A stretch of 64,000 bases of DNA, taken from Sipunculus nudus (lineage: Eukaryota > Annelida > Sipuncula > Golfingiida > Sipunculidae). Where the stretch lies: NCBI GenBank assembly GCA_026874595.1, contig CM049319.1, positions 20,077,601-20,141,600 on the forward strand. The letters are read 5' to 3'. Positions within the stretch are counted from its first letter, which is position 1, and every line of letters starts with the position of its first letter. Positions 1 through 9,709 of this stretch are shown one piece after another. The position numbers and the translations under genes are program-made. The notes under the pieces were generated by a model. The model worked only from the letters and a program-made list of their open reading frames with translations, ran no database searches and was not told the origin of the DNA.

Positions 1-292
1 GTCATTACAGATTACAGGCAGTTTCTTCTGACCAAAGTGATATATTACTAATTAAATGACCTGCCTAATGCTAGCCATCTTTGTGCAACATCATTAACAG
101 CACTGACCAGTTAGTTGATTGCTAATGCGTGAAGTCGCAGTCACCTGTACAGGCTCACTGTTTGTTTTATTGATGTACACGTGTACCAACAACGGAACAC
201 TAGCTGCTGGTTTTGGAGGCACCTATGCCAACACTGAACGCATTGCCCCAGCTTGGCAACGTGACTGGACGTCCCCCTCCCCCTTAAGTAAT
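1..292. other. Unannotated left edge
   Basis: No exon, repeat family or RNA is recognised here. The stretch ends where the first hairpin-headed element begins at about 293. It is presumably intron or upstream sequence of the USP44/49-like gene, whose first coding exon must lie left of position 9632 and is not seen in the window. Confidence 0.4.
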
Positions 293-959
293 TTTTAGCT
301 CAGCTGACTATAAGTCATCTGAGCTATAGTCGTGGTCCATTGTCCGTCGTCCGTCCGTCTGTCCGTCCGTAAGACTGGCATGTTTCAACACCATTGGACC
401 TATGAATCAGAAATTCGGCATACAGTAAGATGTCCCCAAAATCTCCTACCATGCCAAAAATTGGGTCAATATGACTTCGTTCCTTCGAGATATTAAGGAA
501 AAACCTCAATTTTTTATTAGAAATCTATTTTCACACTTCAGGACTGCCTAATATCAAAACCACTCATCTGGTTTTCTTCATTTTTACCATAAATATTCCT
601 CTATATAGTTCCTATGTACATGCCAGAAATTAAGTCAGTATTACCTAATTTAAAAAAGTTATGGGCCCAAACATAATGGACTTTGTAAAAAAATGAGGAA
701 AGATATTTTGTCACTTAAGACCAAAAGTGTTAAAGGTAGGAATTTTTTTTTCAGTAATACTACTTTAAAAAATAAAAATTTAATTGTATACCAAAAATTA
801 GATCAAAATCTGTTAAATTTTTTAAAATATTGGCAAAAATATAAAATTGGTACCTTAAATTTTGCCCAAGTTTGACCATGGCACGTTTTTTAGCTCAGCT
901 GACTGAAAGTCATCTGAGCTATAGCGATCACTCTTTGTCCGTCGTCCGTCTGTCCGTCT

Positions 960-2600
960 GTCCGTCCGTTAACCAGGCACAAATCGTAACCACTGGACCT
1001 AGAACCTTGTAACTTGGGATTCTGAGAGGTCCATAAAAAATCTCCTTGGAAACCAGAAATTAGGTCTCTGTTACCCATATCCTTCGAGCTATGTGGCCCC
1101 AAAGTACCCCCCAGAAAAGTCAAAAATTTCATACAAAAACTTCAATATCTCATTACCTACTTGACTGATGGTCATGATTTTTGGCATACATATTGATCAT
1201 GAGATGTTACATCACTTCCTGCAGACTGGTGGCGCCACCTGTATTTTTCGATTTTTTACGAATTTTTTTCTCTATTTTTGAGACCTTTAAAAATGTGAAC
1301 ATCTGTTAACAAGGCACAAATCATAAAGACTGGACTTAGAATCTTAATTCTTGACACACTGAGAGGTCCATGAAAAAAATCTCCTTGGAAACCAGAAATT
1401 AGGTCTCTGTTACCCATATCCTTCGAGCTATGGGGCCCCAAAGTACCCCCCAGAAAAGTAAAAAATTTCATACAAAAACTTCAATATTTCAATAACTACA
1501 TCACTGATGGTCTTCATTTTTGGCATACATATTGATCATGAGATGTTCGATCAGTTCCTGCAGACTGGTGGCGCCACCTGTACTGTTTGATTTTTTACGA
1601 TTTTTTCCTCTATTTTTGAGACCTTTGAGGATGCTGTCATCTGTTAGCGTGGCACAAATCGTAACGTCTGGATCTAGAATCTTCATTTTCGACACACTGA
1701 GAGACCTATGAAAAGTCTCCATGGAAACCAGAAATTAGGTCTCTGTTACCCATATCCTTTGAGCTATGGCACTCCAAAGTACAGCTCAGAATAATGGAAA
1801 ATTTGATACAAAAGCTAAAGTATCTGAACAACTAATGCAGAGATAACCATAATTGTTTGCATGGATATTGATCATGGAGTGTTTCATAAGTTTCTGCAGA
1901 CTGGTGGCACCACCTGTATTTGTTCGTTTTTTTTTACGAAATTTTTCAGTATTTTTGAGACCTTTAAAGATATGAACATCTGTTAACAGGGCACAAATCA
2001 TAAAAACTGGACCAAGAATCTTCATTCTTGACACACAGGGAGACCCATGAAAAGTCTCCATGGAAACTTGAAATTAGGTCTCTGTTACCCATATTCTTTA
2101 AGCTGTATGGGTCCAAAATACACCCCCCCCCCCCCCCAGAATAATGGAAAATTTGATACAAAAACTGCAGTATTTCAATAACTACAACACTGATGGTCAT
2201 GATTTTCGGCATACATATTGATCATGAGCTGTTCCATCAGTTTCTGCAGACTGGGTGTGCCACCTCTATTTTTTTTCAAATTTTTACCAATTTTTTTCTT
2301 TTTTTTTGAGACCTTTAAAGATGTGGTTATCTGTCAACAGGGTACAAATCGCAACAACTGGACCTAGAATCTTCATTCTTGTCATGCAAGCAGGCCCATG
2401 AAAGGTTCCTGTGGAAACTTGAAATTAGGTCTCTGTTACCCATATCCTTCAAGCTATAGGACTCCGAAGTATCCCTCAGAATTATGGACAATTTGATACA
2501 AAAACTGAAGTATCTGAACAACTAATGCAGAGATCACCATGATTTTTTGCATGGATATTGACCATTAAGTGTTTTTATTAGTTTCTGCAGACTGGTGGAG
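960..2600 (+). repeat. Tandem array of ~338-bp units, five copies
   Basis: The motif G(C/T)ACAAATCRYAA recurs at about 977, 1315, 1652, 1990 and 2342. Each unit also has a Y-rich tract, a GACCTTT(A/G)A block, the sentence-like stretch from TCCATGGAAAC to TACCCATATCC, and the palindrome GGTGGCGCCACC or a decayed form of it (1228-1239, 1567-1578, 1903-1914). Short frames recur in both strands from unit to unit, but they differ by amino-acid changes and are not treated as genes. Confidence 0.85.
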
Positions 2601-2614
2601 CCACCTGTATTTTT

Positions 2615-3660
2615 GTATCCGCCAAAACGAAGTTTTGCGGATACTGTGTTTTTGACCGAGTTCCTCCACCGCGGCGGCGTTCATTTCCAGAGAGCTCCTC
2701 GGAGACTAATGGACCGATTTTTCCCAAACTTACACCTATTATCGGGTCACATGTGAACTGGTGCCTAACCAATTTGCGTTGACCTCTGACCTTTCCTCTC
2801 TATCCAGTGTCCATTTGTGGGTCTGTTTCCACTCATAAACCCTCATATCTCGGGAACCGTTTGACCGATCAGGAAATAAAATTGATACAAATGTAGCCCT
2901 TGGATTGCTTTATATCATACACAAAAAATGGTGGCGCCACCTGTAACCATGTTTGCACAGTGTCCATCTGTTCATCTGCCTTGGGTTAAAATCACTCATA
3001 TCTCTGCAGTGAATTGACTAATTCACCTGAAATTCGTCATGCGTATAAATCCAGGATACCTTTCTTGATTTTATGACAGGTGGCGCCACCTACATTCACG
3101 TTCACGCTGATGACATCCAAGCTTATATCTTGGGAACTGTTTGACCGATCAGGAAATAAAATTTATACGAATGTAGCCCTTTGATAGCTCTGTAACATAC
3201 ACAAAAAATGGTGGCGCCACCTGTAACAATATTTGCACAGCATCTGTCTGTTAGTCTGCCGTGGCCTAAAATCACTCATTTCTCTGTAGTGGTTCGACAT
3301 AACTGCCTAAAATTTTGCAGGTTTATACATCGTGGACAGCTTTCTTGATTTTATGACAGGTGGTGCCACCTACATTCTAGTTAACGCTGCACACATCCAA
3401 GCTCATATCTCAGGAACCATTTGACCGATTGGGCCAAAATTGTGCATGTGTTTAGATCTCACATAGGTCTTTATCATACACAAAACTGGAGGGGTTACCT
3501 GCAAAGATTTTTGCACAGTGTTTGTCTGTTTGTCTGCCATGGGCAAAAATCGCTCATATACATGTAGTGGTTTGACTTTTCTGCCTAAAATTTTGCAGGT
3601 GTATACAACTTGGACAGCTTTCTGGATTTGTGGTAGGTGGCACAACCTACATACACATTT
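2615..3660 (+). repeat. Tandem array of ~280-bp units with two palindromes each
   Basis: TTTGACCGAT recurs at about 2860, 3149 and 3420. The palindrome GGTGGCGCCACC occurs at 2930-2941, 3079-3090 and 3210-3221, and as GGTGGTGCCACC at 3359-3370. The spacings alternate 149, 131 and 149 bp, giving a 280-bp unit with two palindromes. The same array is found at about 8150-9177. Confidence 0.8.
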
Positions 3661-4575
3661 AGGCTGCAGACATCCATGCTAATATGCAACATACCTCACT
3701 CTATTTCCCCTTGCCACTCAATCCATGCCTCACTATCCGATTTTGGCAGATACATGTAGTCACTTGTCGGTTACCCGTATTCTAGTTTTAAAAGTTTACA
3801 CATTTTTCTCTATTTTTGAGATATATAAATACAGACTAAATCTTGGCCTGTTGGTTAATCTGTTTGATGCTTCAGTTGAAAGGGTATATACTACCATTCT
3901 ATTGATAAAATTTCCTTTTGCGAATATCTTCCCAGTCAGCTGAGCGTCATGACCCATGGGTCACTTGTTTCCTGTAACTGCTGTGGATTCAATTTTCAAA
4001 GCATGTTTTTGTTACCATTTCAACTGTTAAAACAAAAAATTTGAAACCAGTTGATCAAAAACTGTAGATTTTATTCAAGTTTTCAAGCACCATGTCACAT
4101 ATTGTTTACATCAAGCTAGTGTTATGCAGTTTACTAGAGCTCAGCTTCCCAGCTTCAGCTCTAAGTTCCTTAAATTTTGCATACAGTTAGATGTCCCCCA
4201 AATCCTCTACCATACTAAAAGTTTGGTCACTAGGACTGCATTCCTTCGAGATATTAAAAAAAAATTCATTTTTAGCTCAGCTGACTGAAAGTCATCTGAG
4301 CTATAGGGATCACCTTTTGTCCGTCGTCCGTCCGGGCGTCTGTCCTTTAACAGGGCACAAATCGTAACCGCTAGAACTGGAATCTTCTTACTTGACATCC
4401 TGGGAGGTCTATGGAAATTCTCCTTGTAAACCTGAAATTAGGTCACTGTGACCTACATTCTTCGAGCTATGGGGTTCTGAAGTACCCCCCAGAATAATGG
4501 AAAATTTGATACAAAAGCTCAAGTATCTGAACAACTAATGCATTGATCATCATGATTTTTTGCATGGATATTGAT

Positions 4576-5722
4576 TGTCACCCCTAACTTAACATGAAAA
4601 CTTTACAACGGATATATCCTATAAAACAATAGGATGGGTTAACACTCGCCACTTGATTTCATTAATCAAGAAATTAGATCCAGGTCATTACAGGTGACAT
4701 TTCCAGGTTCTTTTAAGGACGTGTATTAAAATACCAGACAATCATACACCCAGATCAATAGAGACTATAAGACATCAGGTTAAATTCACAAATATAATTC
4801 AAGACAATACTTACAGAGACACAAATGTGAGTGTGTGCGTTGATGTGTCAATACGACCGTTCTTCACATTAAAATTACAGGATATTTACTGAGTCCATGG
4901 TTTGTATAAAAACAATAATGTCCAGTTCCTTCAGAGATCTCTGGTTACTGTTTTGTGTAGAATCTAGCGTATGGTTAGCACCATATAGATCTAGTCTTTC
5001 TGAGTTTAGCGATCTTCAACTGATCTTGCTTGTCAGCGACCCGGGTAGGTTTACGTTCACATGAATGCAATAGCGCTCTTTGTTTACGTAGAGCTTAGAG
5101 TCCTTGACCTTGCTCGTGTAGCAATGGTTTCACGGCTTACGGCGGTTATGTATCTAGGTCAAGCTGAACTAGGCCGGCAGGTGACGAGCGCGCTCTCTCA
5201 CTTTATCGCCAATACGAAGCTCCGTCGGCAGCACGGCTAAGTTCTCATGAGCTGGGTCCTTGCCTCACGTAGAAGCTTGTTTCTATGCCGTTCCTGGCGT
5301 TTCAATGTTCTTATTCCCGTGCGTGCATGCTGCCACCTCAAGCTTCAAGACCCAACTGAACCAACATTCAGCGTCTCTTCTTGAAGTCTGACGTCACAAT
5401 CGCCTGTTCACTCTGTACGGCAATCCGGTTCTCTGATTGGCTTATTTCTCAAGTGTCCCATATAAGGATATATGTGACCTAGTTTGACTGTTAGCGTCAC
5501 CATGGCGACCCACATACCAAATGTAATAATTACACACGATGCGTGACACGGATAAATCAGCTGATAGCCGATGGGATTCCATACAAGAATACACAATATA
5601 TATATACAATCAAGACCTGTCAACGCTTTAGGATGACGCTTCACGTCAATATCAATAGAGAACAGACTTCGTTAAACTATGATACAAAACACCGTACATA
5701 TTGTCACCTATTGTCTGGTGAC
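4576..5722. mobile_element. 1.15-kb insertion with 6-bp target duplication
   Basis: The insert runs from TGTCACC to GGTGAC and is flanked by ATTGAT on both sides (4570-4575 and 5723-5728). Uninterrupted units of the surrounding array read ATATTGATCATGG at this point, which gives the empty site. The longest frames inside are under 90 residues and unrecognised. The right-hand 260 bp reappears inverted at 10168-10413. It is a non-autonomous DNA element of unassigned superfamily. Confidence 0.75.
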
Positions 5723-5729
5723 ATTGATC

Positions 5730-8150
5730 ATGGAGTGTTTCATCAGTTTCTGCAGACTGGTGGCGCCACCTGTATTTTTTCGATTTTTACCAATATTTTT
5801 CTCTATTTTTGAGACCCCTTAAGATGCGGCCATCTGTTAACAGGGCACAAATCGTAACAACTACACCTAGAATCTTCTCTCTTGACACACTGAGAGGTCC
5901 ATGAAAAATCTCCTTGGAAACCAGAAATTAGGTCTCTGTTACCCATATCCTTTGAGCTATGGGGCCCCAAACTACCCCCCAGAATAGTAAAAAATTTCAT
6001 ACAAAAATTTCAATATCTCAATAACTACATCACTGATGGTCTTCATTTTTGGCATACATATTTGTAATGAGATGTTCAATCAGTTCCAGCAGACTGGTGG
6101 TGCCACCTGTACTGTTTGATTTTTTAAGATTTTTTCCTCTATTTTTGAGACCTTTGAGGATGCTGTCATCTGTTATCGTGGCACAAATCGTAACGACTGG
6201 ACCTAGAATCTTCATTTTTGACACACTGAGAGACCTATGAAAAGTCTCCATGGAAACCAGAAATTAGGTCTCTGTTACCCATATCCTTCGAGCTATGGGG
6301 CCCAAAATTTCCCCCCAGAATAGTCAAAAATTTCATACAAAAACTTCAATATCTCATTAACTACATCACTGATGGTCATGATTTTCGACATACATATTGA
6401 TCATGAGATGTTTCATCAGTTTGTGCAGACTGGTGGCGCCACCTGTATTTTTCAATGTTCACGAATTGTTTTCTCCATTTTTGAGACCTTTAAGGATGTA
6501 GTTATCTGTCAACAGGGTACAAATCGTAACGACTGGACCTAGAATCTTTGTTCTTGACACACAGGGAGACCCATGATAAGTCTCCATGGAAACCAGAAAT
6601 TAGGTCTCTGTTACCCATATCCTTCGAGCTATGGGGCCCCAAAGTACCCCCCAGAATAGTAAAAAATTTCATACAAAAACTTCAATATCTCAATAACTAC
6701 ATCACTGATGGTCTTCATTTTTGGCATACATATTGATCATGAGATGTTCGATCAGTTCCTGCAGACTGGTGGCGCCACCTGTACTGTTTGATTTTTTAAG
6801 ATTTTTTCCTCTATTTTTGAGACCTTTGAGGATGCTGTCATCTGTTAGCGTGGCACAAATCGTAATGACTGGACCTAGAATCTTCATTTTCGACACACTG
6901 AGAGACCTATGAAAAGTCTCCATGGAAACCAGAAATTAGGTCTCTGTTACCCATATCCTTCGAGCTATGGGGCCCAAAATTACCCCCCAGAATAGTCAAA
7001 AATTTCATACAAAAACTTCAATATCTCATTAACTACATCACTGATGGTCATGATTTTCGACATACAAATTGATCATGAGATGTTTCATCAGTTTGTGCAG
7101 ACTGGTGGCGCCACCTGTATTTTTCAATGTTCACGAATTGTTTTCTCCATTTTTGAGACCTTTAAGGATGTAGTTATCTGTCAACAGGGTACAAATCGTA
7201 ACGACTGGACCTAGAATCTTCGTTCTTGACACACAGGGAGACCCATGATAAGTCTCCATGGAAACCTGAAATTTGGTCTCTGTTACCCATATCCTTTGAG
7301 CTATGGCACTCCAAAGTACAGCTCAGAATAATGGAAAATTTGATACAAAAGCTAAAGTAACTGAACAACTAATGCAGAGATAACCATAATTGTTTGCATG
7401 GATATTAATCATGGAGTGTTTCATAAGTTTCTGCAGACTGGTGGCACCACCTGTATTAGTTCGTTTTTTTTTACGAAATTTTTCTGTATTTTTGAGACCT
7501 TTAAAGATATGAACATCTGTTAACAGGGCACAAATCATAAAAACTAGACCAAGAATCTTCATTCTTGACACACAGGGAAACCCATGAAAAGTCTCCATGG
7601 AAACTTGAAATTAGGTCTCTGTTACCCATATTCTTTAAGCTGTATGGGTCCAAAATACCCCCCCCCCCCCCAGAATAATGGAAAATTTGATACAAAAACT
7701 GCAGTATTTCAATAACTACAACACTGATGGTCATGATTTTCGGCATACATATTGATCATGAGCTGTTCCATCAGTTTCTGCAGACTGGGTGTGCCACCTC
7801 TATTTTTTTTTCAAATTTTTACGAATTTTTTTCTTTTTTTTTGAGACCTTTAAAAATGTGGTTATCTGTCAACAGGGTACAAATCGCAACAACTGGACCT
7901 AGAATCTTCATTCTTGTCATGCAAGGAGGCCCATGAAAGGTGCCTGTGGAAACTTGAAATTAGGTCTCTGTTACCCATATCCTTCAAGCTATAGGACTCC
8001 GAAGTATCCCTCAGAATAATGGACAATTTAATACAAAAACTGAAGTATCTGAACAACTTATGCAGAGATCACCATGATTTTTTGCATGGATATTGACCAT
8101 TAAGTGTTTTTATTAGTTTCTTCAGACTGGTGGAGCCACCTGTATTTTTG
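5730..8150 (+). repeat. Second tandem array of ~338-bp units, seven copies
   Basis: The units are the same as at 960-2600. The palindrome GGTGGCGCCACC is at 5759-5770 and recurs about every 336 bp through about 7104, then decays. Two more units here than in the first array suggest unequal exchange or local copying within the array. A run of C residues near 7660 is shared with the C run near 2122 in the other array. Confidence 0.85.
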
Positions 8151-9177
8151 TATCCACCAAAACGAAGTTTTGTGGATACTATGTTTTTGACCAAGTTCCT
8201 CCGCCGCAGGGGCGTTCGTTTCCAGAGAGCTCCTCGGAGACTAATGGACCGATTTTTCCCAAACTTACACCTATTATCGGGTCGCATGTGAACTGGTGCC
8301 TAACCAATTTGCATTGACCTCTGACCTTTCCTCTCTATCCAGTGTCCATTTGTGGGTCTGTTTCCACTCATAAACCCTCATATCCCGGGCACCGTTTGAC
8401 CGATCAGGAAATAAAATTGATACAAATGTAGCCCTTGGATTGCTTTATAACATACACAAAAAATGGTGGCGCCACCTGTAACCATGTTTGCACAGTGTCC
8501 ATCTGTTCATCTGCCTTGGGTTAAAATCACTCATATCTCTGCAGTGAATTGACTAATTCACCTGAAATTCGTCATGTGAATACATCCAGGATAGCTTTCT
8601 TGATTTTATGACAGGTGGCGCCACCTACATTCACGTTCATGCTGATGACATCCAAGCTTATATCTCAGGAACCGTTTGACCGATCAGGAAATAAAATTTA
8701 TACAAATGTAGCCCTTTGATAGCTCTGTAACATACACAAAAAATGGTGGTGCCACCTGTAACAATGTTTGCACAGTGTCTGTCTGTTAGTCTGCCGTGGC
8801 CTAAAATTACTCATTTCTCTGTAGTGGTTCGACATAACTGCCTAAAATTTTGCAGGTTTATACATCGTGGACAGCTTTCTTGATTTTATGACAGGTGGCG
8901 CCACCTACATTCTAGTTAACGCTGGACACATCCAAGCTCATATTTTCAGGAACCATTTGACCGATTGGGCCAAAATTGTGCATGTGTTTAGATCTCACAT
9001 AGGTCTTTATCATACACAAAACTGGAGGGGTTACCTGCAAAGATTTTTGCACAGTGTTTGTCTGTTTGTCTGCCATGGGCAAAAATCGCTCATATACATG
9101 TAGTGGTTTGACTTTTCTGCCTAAAATTTTGCAGGTGTATACAACTTGGACAGCTTTCTGGATTTGTGGTAGGTGGC
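8151..9177 (+). repeat. 280-bp-unit tandem array, copy 2
   Basis: This is a near-identical copy of the array at 2615-3660, with palindromes near 8465, 8615, 8747 (decayed) and 8894. It runs directly into CCCATGGGTCACTTG, so the last part of the array is deleted here. Confidence 0.8.
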
Positions 9178-9197
9178 ACCCATGGGTCACTTGTTTT

Positions 9198-9631
9198 ATA
9201 TATGCCCCAGTGGTTTGTCTTTCATCTATTCAGCACATTAAAAAATGAGTTTAGTGATTCATTTATTCACATACAACCCTATATCATTTTCCATTTGTAT
9301 TTTTTAAATTTTTATGTATTGCCATAAATTGCTGCTGTAATGACTATATGGGTATGTCTGGCAAGACCATGCCAGCAACAAATCACCTTGCATGGTATTT
9401 TGTGCAGTTGAATATATTCCATGTAAAGCTTGAGAAACTATTTGGTATCATTTATGAAGCAATACACCATAAATTAATTTTTTATCTGTCAAGTTTTGTT
9501 GACCAGATAAAATACATATTTTAATAATATGTGTGTTTATATGTAAAAATAATTTTTTATAAAGTAAATGTGGCTTTGTATTGATGTGGCCCACTAGAGA
9601 CCTTTCAAATTTTCCATATGATATATTGTAG
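9198..9631. other. Intron sequence before the first visible USP exon
   Basis: This AT-rich stretch has no recognised element. It ends in a short acceptor context, ATATATTGTAG, at 9621-9631. No zinc-finger N-terminal exon is seen here. Confidence 0.5.
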
Positions 9632-9709
9632 GCTTGCTTGAGCTGTTCTAACATGGCTTGTGGCAGATTCAATGAGGAACACGCCCTGCAGCACTACAAG
9701 AAGTCCAAA
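9632..9709 (+). CDS. USP44/USP49-like: USP44/49-like exon 1 of window (UBP zinc finger)
   Basis: The exon encodes 26 residues beginning [13 protein letters not shown] and ending HYKKSK, phase 0 at both ends. It carries five UBP zinc-finger ligands (two Cys of CxxC, a third Cys, and two His). The acceptor is TTGTAG and the donor GTGAGT. The matching part of human USP44 reads ACLSCSHVACGRY. Confidence 0.92.

Larger units (their letters stand above)
886..3969 (+). mobile_element. Family B hairpin-headed composite element, copy 1
   Basis: The element starts with the same hairpin head as family A, in a GCTGACTGAAAGTC variant, followed by a GTCCGTC run at about 937-970. It contains a five-unit tandem array of 338-bp repeats (about 960-2600), then a second tandem array of 280-bp repeats (about 2615-3660) whose head is itself a hairpin (ATCCGCCAAAACG / AAGTTTTGCGGAT). 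The 3' end at 3937-3969 has GTCAGCTGAGC, an inverted copy of the 5' end, followed by the perfect palindrome GACCCATGGGTC and ACTTG. It sits in a T run of the family A element around it. I infer a non-autonomous Helentron-like element; no transposase or Rep/helicase frame is present. Confidence 0.7.
293..4268 (+). mobile_element. Family A hairpin-headed element, copy 1, interrupted
   Basis: The 5' end reads AGCTCAGCTGACT, then ATA, then AGTCATCTGAGCT, an imperfect hairpin, followed by a GTCCGTC-rich run at about 340-372. The first internal module runs to about 885 and stops in a T run. The sequence resumes at about 3970 with CCTGTAACTGCTGTGG and continues to about 4268, exactly as in the uninterrupted copy at 15263-16560. 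The 886-3969 interval is therefore a later insertion (family B, copy 1). Once it is removed, the two modules are spaced about 680 bp apart, as in the other family A copies. The right half is cut off by a second family B insertion at about 4269. No coding capacity is visible, so it is a non-autonomous element. Confidence 0.75.
4269..9197 (+). mobile_element. Family B composite element, copy 2
   Basis: It begins with the same hairpin head and GTCCGTC run (about 4270-4350). It carries seven 338-bp units (motif GCACAAATC at about 5846, 6181, 6519, 6853, 7189, 7529 and 7876) and the 280-bp array, and ends in CCCATGGGTCACTTG at about 9197. It is interrupted by a 1.15-kb insertion at 4576-5722. Compared with copy 1, about 300 bp near the 3' end (equivalent to 3645-3953) is missing, including the subterminal inverted repeat. 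From about 7310 to 9175 it matches 1786-3640 almost base for base. Confidence 0.7.

Noticed and set aside
1501-7598. Recurring small frames (60-91 residues) in both strands of the 338-bp arrays, several beginning METFH
   Set aside because: They repeat because the DNA unit repeats. Copies differ by amino-acid changes, frames exist in both strands over the same bases, and no domain is recognisable.
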